Assembly (NCBI RefSeq): GCF_007991495.1
Contig: NZ_BJYL01000052.1
Coordinates: 1 to 37,777, forward strand
Length of the DNA: 37,777 nt
Source: Sporosarcina luteola
GTDB lineage: Bacteria; Bacillota; Bacilli; Bacillales_A; Planococcaceae
Direction of reading: 5' to 3'
Each line of letters starts with the position of its first letter. Within the stretch, counting starts at the first letter, position 1. The notes below the pieces were generated by a model that did no database searches, was not told where the DNA came from, and worked only from the letters and a program-made list of their open reading frames with translations. Below are positions 32,164-37,777 of the stretch, in pieces. The position numbers were made by a program, and so were the translations under genes.

Positions 32164-34284
32164 TTACATTCGCTTCGGCCAAAAGCTCCATTTTTTCCCT
32201 AAGAGCACTAAGACGGCTGGAATGAGCATTGGTCGGACGATGAACGTGTCGATCAAAATCCCTAACGCCATAATGAAACCGAACAGCTTCAGTTCATAAA
32301 TCGGCATTGTCGCGAGCACAAGGAATGTCGCTGCTAGGATTAACCCTGCAGAACTGATCACTCCCCCGGTGCGCTCTAACCCTTTGCGCACCGCATCGTC
32401 AAAAGGCATCGCCTTCATCTCTTCCCGAATCCTTGCAATGAGCATGATGGAATAATCGACACCAAGTGCAACGAGGAAGACGAATGAATAAAGAGGCATC
32501 CGGTAGCTAAGTCCATCGAGGTCCAAGAACACCTCGAATAAGAAGTATGCCAATCCGACTGTCGCCGCGAATGACAGTAAGATGCTGCCCATCATGTAAA
32601 TTGGTGCAATCATCGATCTCGTTTGGAAGCCTAGCATGACCGTGATCAAAACAGTCATCAAAATCATGACAATCCATGTATCCCGGTCATTGATATCTCT
32701 TAAATCAGCATTGACCGCTGTCTCGCCGGATATATACATGGCCGTATTTGACAAGTCTGCTTCCTTCAGGAGTTTGTCACTATCTTCCCGTAGCTTCAAT
32801 ACCGCATCAAATGCTTTCGCATCGTACGGATTCCCTTCAAAAGTAACGGAGAACTTTGCGGCGTTTCCTGCTTCATTCAAAGGATTACCTTGCGTCGTCA
32901 CTTGAGCGATTGCTGGATCTTCCTCAATCCGTTCAATAACTGTCTGTAACTGTTCCATGCCTAATTCATTGTCTGAAACGAAAAGCAATGTGCCCGGTGC
33001 CAAGCTTCCTTCTGAAAAGTCCTGCCCCAACCGCTCATAGCCAACCCGTGATGAAAGATCTTCCGGGAACGAAGCGATGAGATCATAGGATTCTTTCATA
33101 TTTGTCATATTCCAAGCACCTAACGCAAGCAGCAACAGAATCGGGATCATGAATTGCAACGGCTTTTTCGTAACGACAGCTGCCACTTTGCCCCAAATTG
33201 TTTTCTTCTCAACTGTTGCTTCTCCATATTTCGGAATGACCGGCCAGAATGCCTTTCGCCCAATTACCGCGAATAATGCTGGCAATAGTGTCAATCCTGC
33301 AATGAGCATTGCAGCTGCAGCAATCGCGAATACCGGTGCAAAATTACGATACGGCTCATACACTGCGAAGAATAACGTAGCAACCCCTAACACAATCGTA
33401 CTGCCGCTAAAGAAAATCGGTTCTTTCACGTGACGCATCGTTTCCTTCATGGCTGCGCTCGCATCTTCATGCGTTTTCAATTCTTCCCGATAACGGGAGA
33501 AGATGAGCAATGAATAATCCGTAACGACCGCAAACAATAAAATCGTCATAATCGACAGCGCCTGACTATCCACTCCAAACCAACCCATCTTAGAAGCGAA
33601 ACCGATGACCCGGTCGACAACTGCGTAAACAATTCCTGCTCCTGCTAACGGAATGAGCGTCAGCAAAGGCGATCGGTAAATGACTAATAGTAGAACCAGA
33701 ATTAGTCCCACTGTCGAAAGCAGTAGAACAATATCCGCCTGGCTGAAAAGCTCAATTGCGTCTGAAGCAATCCCTGCCGGACCGGTCCAAGACAATTCGA
33801 CCGCTTCATCTACTTGCCCGTCAACAGTTTCTTTGATGGATTGAACTAACTTATTCAGGTCTTTTCCTTCAAGGTTTTTCGGCAAAGAAAGAGGAATAAA
33901 GAATGTCTTCTGATTCTCTGACAAAAATGCCACTCGTTGCTCAGGCTTTAATTGGGATAAAGGAATGACATCCACTTCATCAAACGCACTATCCTCTTTC
34001 ATGGATTCAATCGCTTGTGCGTAGCTGACCATCTCTTCATCCGTCAGCCCGCCGTCCTTGTGGAATACTGCAAATAGCGGGATGCCCCCATCGTTCGGAA
34101 AATAATTTTCCAACTCATATGCGGCTACGATGGACGGAGCATCGGATGGCAGCCCCGAGTCTTTATTCGCAATGACATGTTCCTTGCTCCCTGGCGCAAG
34201 CGCGGAAAGCAAGACAGTGATGATGAGCCAAATCCCTATGGAGAGCCACCATAACCGCCTTCCTTTTAATTTCCCTTCAGACAT
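32164..34284 (-). CDS. MMPL-family (RND superfamily) transporter
   Basis: The 706-residue protein has the two-half RND layout: a first helix at about 12-30, an extracellular domain, five to six helices, a second extracellular domain (about 410-530) and a final helix bundle. Each half keeps the proton-relay motif: FAVVTDYSLLIFSRYREEL and ALGVDYSIMLIARIREE. It probably exports a lipid or hydrophobic drug using the proton gradient, as do YdfJ/MmpL relatives. Its ATG overlaps the stop of the HxH membrane protein by one base, so the two are coupled. A two-component system lies just upstream. Confidence 0.9.
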   Translation of the reverse strand: MSEGKLKGRRLWWLSIGIWLIITVLLSALAPGSKEHVIANKDSGLPSDAPSIVAAYELENYFPNDGGIPLFAVFHKDGGLTDEEMVSYAQAIESMKEDSAFDEVDVIPLSQLKPEQRVAFLSENQKTFFIPLSLPKNLEGKDLNKLVQSIKETVDGQVDEAVELSWTGPAGIASDAIELFSQADIVLLLSTVGLILVLLLVIYRSPLLTLIPLAGAGIVYAVVDRVIGFASKMGWFGVDSQALSIMTILLFAVVTDYSLLIFSRYREELKTHEDASAAMKETMRHVKEPIFFSGSTIVLGVATLFFAVYEPYRNFAPVFAIAAAAMLIAGLTLLPALFAVIGRKAFWPVIPKYGEATVEKKTIWGKVAAVVTKKPLQFMIPILLLLALGAWNMTNMKESYDLIASFPEDLSSRVGYERLGQDFSEGSLAPGTLLFVSDNELGMEQLQTVIERIEEDPAIAQVTTQGNPLNEAGNAAKFSVTFEGNPYDAKAFDAVLKLREDSDKLLKEADLSNTAMYISGETAVNADLRDINDRDTWIVMILMTVLITVMLGFQTRSMIAPIYMMGSILLSFAATVGLAYFLFEVFLDLDGLSYRMPLYSFVFLVALGVDYSIMLIARIREEMKAMPFDDAVRKGLERTGGVISSAGLILAATFLVLATMPIYELKLFGFIMALGILIDTFIVRPMLIPAVLVLLGKKWSFWPKRM

Positions 34285-34682
34285 TAGCGTCTTCCTTCTT
34301 TCTCAATGAGAAATGTAAGTAACACGAACAACGCAAAGCTGATAAGCAAGACGCTTCCACCGACGATATAGAAGATGAGCGAGAATGTTTCGTTCAGACC
34401 GAATGGTTGCATGAATTGGAACCACATTCCCATCGTCAATCCGATTGAGCCGACAATCGCCGTGAATCCATGCGCAGTAACGAGTTTTTTCGCCCGGACC
34501 TTAAATATTTTATAGAACACTCCCCACGCAAATACCGATAACCATCCAACGACTAGAATATGCGCGTGGATTGGTCGAAATGCATAGGAACCTGCCCCTG
34601 CCATATGGGATCCTAAAAATGCCCCTATCATTCCAAAAATCGCTGAAATACGGATCAGTCGTATACTCCATTTCTCCTGCAT
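34284..34682 (-). CDS. Four-helix membrane protein with HxH motif, unknown function
   Basis: The 132-residue protein has four predicted membrane helices. The second opens with FRPIHAHILVVGWLSVFAWG, which resembles the heme-ligand helix of heme-copper oxidase subunit I and related small proteins; SHMAGAG precedes it. Heme or metal binding by the HxH pair is possible but inferred. It is the first gene of a two-gene unit with the MMPL transporter, with AGGAGG eight bases before the ATG and a promoter bearing direct repeats. Confidence 0.75.
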   Translation of the reverse strand: MQEKWSIRLIRISAIFGMIGAFLGSHMAGAGSYAFRPIHAHILVVGWLSVFAWGVFYKIFKVRAKKLVTAHGFTAIVGSIGLTMGMWFQFMQPFGLNETFSLIFYIVGGSVLLISFALFVLLTFLIEKEGRR

Positions 34683-34707
34683 TGATGATTCCTCCTGTTC
34701 CCAGTTT

Positions 34708-34753
34708 GTTATACCCTTATCTTAAGGAGTCAACATGAACGGAACATGAACAA
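34708..34753 (-). promoter_or_regulatory. Direct-repeat promoter of the HxH-MMPL unit
   Basis: As read on plus, AACATGAACGG (34732-34742) is followed by AACATGAACAA (34743-34753), an 11-bp direct repeat. On the minus strand TATAAC (34713-34708) is a -10, and the repeat covers the place of the -35, which has no good match at 17 bp. This is the layout of promoters activated by an OmpR-family regulator. The regulator encoded at 36134-36802 is the natural candidate. Confidence 0.7.
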
Positions 34754-34757
34754 TACA

Positions 34758-36137
34758 TTACAACTTTGGAAGGATAACCGTAAAAGTCGTACCTACGCCG
34801 TCATTGCTGTCAACATGGATGTCGCCTCCATGGAGTTCAACAACCTCTTGAACGATGGACAACCCTAACCCCGTGCCTTCTATCTCCCATGTTCGAGATT
34901 CATCCACACGGTAAAAACGGTCGAATATCCTTGATAAGTGTTCTGACGCAATCCCAATGCCATCATCGCGCACTTCTATTCTCACGCGGTCTTCATAATC
35001 GGTTAGAACGATGTCGACCTTGCCCTTTGGACTTGTATATTTCAGCGCATTGGATATTAAGTTCTCCCATACTTTCTCAAGAAACGAAGGATCACCGGTG
35101 AATTCAACCTCATCTAGCTCAACTGAAATGGAAATTTGCTTTTCCTCCGAAAGCCAACGGTATTTTCGGACCGTTTCCTTTATTTGTGTGTCCATCCGAA
35201 ACGACTTCAAGTGCAAAGGTGATGAAAGCTGATCTAACGATGTCAATAACAGCAATTGCTTCGTCAAGGAAGAGAGCCGTTCTGTTTCGGATTGAATGAC
35301 GGTTGCATAATTCTTCCTGTCGAGCATAGGCAGATCATCATTTTTCAATAAATCCGCATACCCTTTTATATTCAATAATGGCGATTGAAAATCATGAGAT
35401 ACATCACTGATGAATTCTTTTCGTATCCGATCATTCTCACTCAATCGTTCCGTCATCTTTTGGAAACTTTGCGCAAGCTGGCCAATCTCATCTTTACGAT
35501 TAATTTCAAGTGTTCCTGTAAACCGCTCTTCTGCAACCCTTTTTGTCGCTACCGTAAGTTTAGTAATCGGCTCAATCAGTTTCTTTGCAACAATTAACAT
35601 CGATAACAAACTAACAATTGCCATGACGACAACCATACCGCCTAAAAGAAAATGAACCTCTGTGAACAGCATTTTAATATCCGGGCGCATGAACAGCGCA
35701 AATCTTTTCCCATTGATATCAAATGGGACACCAACCGTATTTGCAAGCTGATCGGAGAAGAAGCCGGTCATGAACGTTTCCGTCTTCAAATCGCGCATGC
35801 CATGATACCGGTCTCCACCTAATACAAGGTCAACCGCTTCTTGCTCTAGATTTTGCTCGCGAAATGGCGCACCGTAAAAAGAGGCTTGTCCATCCTCATC
35901 AATAACGTACAATTTATAACCAACCGCTGCTTGTGTTTGAAAGAAATCATCTAGTCGATCCATTTTTTCCGATTCGATAAATTCGGCAAGTGATAAAGCA
36001 ATATTCATGTTCTTTTCATCGTTCTGTCCCTTCAATTGCTGGTGGTAATATGTATTGACGACTAAAAATGCAATAATAGCGCTTGTCATCATAATGCCGG
36101 TCGTGAAGGAGAGAAACTTCCCGTATAGCGACCTCAT
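34758..36137 (-). CDS. Sensor histidine kinase
   Basis: The 459-residue kinase has a first helix at about 12-30, an extracellular sensor of about 130 residues, a second helix at 161-185, a HAMP domain (about 186-238), the phosphoacceptor His248 in SDVSHDFQSPLLN, and a C-terminal ATPase domain with NLISNALKYT, DDGIGIA and GTGLGLSI. It shares four bases with the response regulator gene. The stimulus is unknown; the MMPL unit downstream suggests envelope or drug stress (inference). Confidence 0.94.
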   Translation of the reverse strand: MRSLYGKFLSFTTGIMMTSAIIAFLVVNTYYHQQLKGQNDEKNMNIALSLAEFIESEKMDRLDDFFQTQAAVGYKLYVIDEDGQASFYGAPFREQNLEQEAVDLVLGGDRYHGMRDLKTETFMTGFFSDQLANTVGVPFDINGKRFALFMRPDIKMLFTEVHFLLGGMVVVMAIVSLLSMLIVAKKLIEPITKLTVATKRVAEERFTGTLEINRKDEIGQLAQSFQKMTERLSENDRIRKEFISDVSHDFQSPLLNIKGYADLLKNDDLPMLDRKNYATVIQSETERLSSLTKQLLLLTSLDQLSSPLHLKSFRMDTQIKETVRKYRWLSEEKQISISVELDEVEFTGDPSFLEKVWENLISNALKYTSPKGKVDIVLTDYEDRVRIEVRDDGIGIASEHLSRIFDRFYRVDESRTWEIEGTGLGLSIVQEVVELHGGDIHVDSNDGVGTTFTVILPKL

Positions 36138-36802
36138 GGAGCCACCTCCAGCTTGTAGCCGACTCCGCGAACAGTTACGATTTTCACCTCTTCCGGCAAC
36201 TTCTCCCTCAACCGTTTAATATGGACATTCAACGTCTGCTCGTCCCCTTCATAATCAAACCCCCAAACCCGCTCAATAAGGAGATCCCTTTCAAATACAT
36301 AGTTCGGTTTAGAAGCCAAAACGGATAATAATTCGAATTCCTTCAACGGTGGCAAAAGCACCTTCTTCCCTATCGATACTTCATAGCTTTGACGGTTGAT
36401 GATCATCGGGCCAACTTCAATAATCGTATCGACCGCTTTATCATAACGCCTTAAAATCGCATTAATACGAAACAGCAATTCTTTCGGCTCGAACGGCTTC
36501 ACAACATAGTCATCAGATCCCGCTAAAAACCCTTTCTCCTTATCCTCAAGTTCCCCTTTAGCCGTTAGTAATAAAACCGGGATATCCGCTTCTGCACGCA
36601 ATCTCTTCGTCAATTCATACCCATCCATTCCAGGCATCATCACATCAACAACCGCAAGATCCGGAAGCTGTTTCTCGATCCTCTCAAGAGCCTGTAAACC
36701 ATTAACCGCCTTTATGACTTCATAACCGGCTTGAGATAAATGGATATTCACAAGCTCCAAAATATTAACATCGTCATCTACAACAAGAATTCTCATCATC
36801 AT
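36134..36802 (-). CDS. OmpR-family response regulator
   Basis: The 222-residue protein has a receiver domain with phospho-acceptor Asp53 (AVVDVMMPGMDG), acidic ILVVDDD at 5-11, and the switch Lys in DDYVVKPF, followed by a winged helix (ERVWGFDYEGDEQTLNVHI, VRGVGYKLE). Three consecutive ATGs follow GGAAGG, and the first overlaps the YihY stop. Its likely target is the direct-repeat promoter at 34708-34753. Confidence 0.94.
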   Translation of the reverse strand: MMMRILVVDDDVNILELVNIHLSQAGYEVIKAVNGLQALERIEKQLPDLAVVDVMMPGMDGYELTKRLRAEADIPVLLLTAKGELEDKEKGFLAGSDDYVVKPFEPKELLFRINAILRRYDKAVDTIIEVGPMIINRQSYEVSIGKKVLLPPLKEFELLSVLASKPNYVFERDLLIERVWGFDYEGDEQTLNVHIKRLREKLPEEVKIVTVRGVGYKLEVAP

Positions 36803-37614
36803 CGAACCTTCCTTCTGCTAGACACTCTTAATTCCGCATTTAAGAGCCCGGAAATCATCAAAATGACAGCAGTGAAATAAAACCAAAGTACGAGCAAAAT
36901 GATTCCGGATAACTGCCCGTACAATTTCGTATAGTCTACCTTCGCCACGTAGCTTCCGAAAAAGAGCGAAAACAGTTGCCATCCAATTGCTGAAAAAAGC
37001 GCTCCTGGTATCACTTCTTTTACTCTCATTCTACCTGTTGGCACAACTTTGTAAAACAATAGGAAAAATAGAATTAAAAACAACGTCCCTAAACCCCACT
37101 TTACCAACGGCCATATATACAGCCAGCCACTCCATTGCTCAACCACATCATAATGCGTAATCACCTCATGCAGCGCCCTTTCAACTAATGGAAGAAATAG
37201 GGACAGAGAAAGAACTAACATGAATAGGAAGGTAACAGCTAAGTCCCGAATCAGCACTTTCCAAAACGCATACCGTCTGATGTAACCATTTGCCTGATCT
37301 AATGAACGAGCGAGTGACTGCACAGCCACCGAAGATAACCAGAAAGCGACAGCCAGGCTTGTATATAAAACTTTCCCCTGCACTTTGAAAATGATGGCCC
37401 GCACATTCTGCTCAATGATGATATACGCTTCACTCGGGGCAAAGGGCTTTATAAAAGCCAAAAACATCTCTTCATCGACAGGTAAATAACTTAGCAGCGA
37501 GAACAGGAAAATGAGAAAAGGAAACATCGACAGCAACAAATAATATGCCGTTTGTGCCGCCTGATCGAAAAATCGTTCTTTGAAAAAGCGCGAAGCTACC
37601 TTCTTTATGATCAC
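36799..37614 (-). CDS. YihY/BrkB-family membrane protein
   Basis: The 271-residue protein has six predicted membrane helices. YihY-family motifs include RFFKERFFDQAAQTAYYLLL at the N-terminus, FWLSSVAVQSLARSLDQANG, and PGALFSAIGWQLFSLFFGSY. The family was once misnamed RNase BN; its function is unresolved. The GTG start lies nine bases after AGGAGG. It leads the operon and overlaps the response regulator start by four bases, so the two genes are probably expressed together. Confidence 0.9.
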   Translation of the reverse strand: MIIKKVASRFFKERFFDQAAQTAYYLLLSMFPFLIFLFSLLSYLPVDEEMFLAFIKPFAPSEAYIIIEQNVRAIIFKVQGKVLYTSLAVAFWLSSVAVQSLARSLDQANGYIRRYAFWKVLIRDLAVTFLFMLVLSLSLFLPLVERALHEVITHYDVVEQWSGWLYIWPLVKWGLGTLFLILFFLLFYKVVPTGRMRVKEVIPGALFSAIGWQLFSLFFGSYVAKVDYTKLYGQLSGIILLVLWFYFTAVILMISGLLNAELRVSSRRKVR

Positions 37615-37717
37615 CTTCTCCCACCTCCTCCCTTCAATATACCCTATTCTTCTTCAAGAAATAGAATGCGTACAAAGTATTTCATTAGAAATTTGAGTTA
37701 AGGGGTGGAGGGCTTCT

Positions 37718-37777
37718 TTGAGCGCGAGACAGCGACCTATGAGCGTGGAACAGCAGTCTTTGAGCGCACGGCGACGA
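37718..37777. repeat. Second 21-bp TTGAGCGCG repeat array, cut by window edge
   Basis: Units start at 37718, 37739 and 37760 with exact 21-bp spacing (TTGAGCGCG, ATGAGCGTG, TTGAGCGCA). The first half matches the 31809 array, while the second half differs (AGACAGCGACCT type). The array continues beyond the window. Confidence 0.8.

Overview
The window looks like chromosome from a low-G+C, Gram-positive Bacillales species, probably a Planococcaceae relative (Sporosarcina/Lysinibacillus-like). The reasons are AGGAGG-type ribosome sites, sigma-A promoters with 17-bp spacers, lipoboxes without outer-membrane genes, an S-box riboswitch, a thioredoxin-type ArsC, a CYP152 peroxygenase and 21-bp TTGAGCGCG minisatellites. 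The genus is inferred from gene content only. Nothing looks like a phage, plasmid, CRISPR array, rRNA or tRNA. Most genes lie on the minus strand; topB to the epimerase gene (24700-31755) and one small membrane protein (21301-21501) are on plus.

Layout. (1) 1-2781: NAD salvage and its regulator, pnuC-nadR followed by nrtR, which has its own promoter and runs off the left edge. (2) 2799-8045: a Fur-controlled siderophore uptake operon led by a ferredoxin-NADP reductase-like flavoprotein, then lipoprotein, two FecCD permeases and ATPase. (3) 8390-12002: chromate transporter chrA and an arsR-arsB-arsC operon whose promoter carries an ArsR/SmtB-type palindrome in its spacer. (4) 12106-16377: a chemoreceptor, short-chain dehydrogenase and sodium:solute symporter operon behind a cyclic-di-GMP-I riboswitch with its own promoter and terminator. 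(5) 16682-18100: a MetE-like methyltransferase under a SAM-I riboswitch. (6) 18135-20816: a large SF2 helicase with a predicted C-terminal membrane hairpin. (7) 21040-24699: a small membrane protein, a MocR regulator, an alpha/beta-hydrolase lipoprotein and two gene fossils (a 5' stub of a second topB and a scrap of an ABC ATPase). (8) 24700-31755: topB, an orphan peptide-type binding lipoprotein, a cypC-like P450 peroxygenase, and a TetR regulator with an epimerase-like reductase sharing identical 19-bp operators. (9) 31809-37777: a 13-copy 21-bp minisatellite, then a YihY-response regulator-histidine kinase operon next to a four-helix HxH membrane protein plus MMPL transporter pair, whose promoter has 11-bp direct repeats over the -35; the same minisatellite type returns at the right edge.

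The most unusual points are the c-di-GMP riboswitch heading a receptor-dehydrogenase-symporter operon, the membrane-tailed helicase, the topB/ABC fossils around the hydrolase gene, and the kinase/MMPL module with its own direct-repeat promoter. All annotation is by reading sequence and motifs; no database search was possible.
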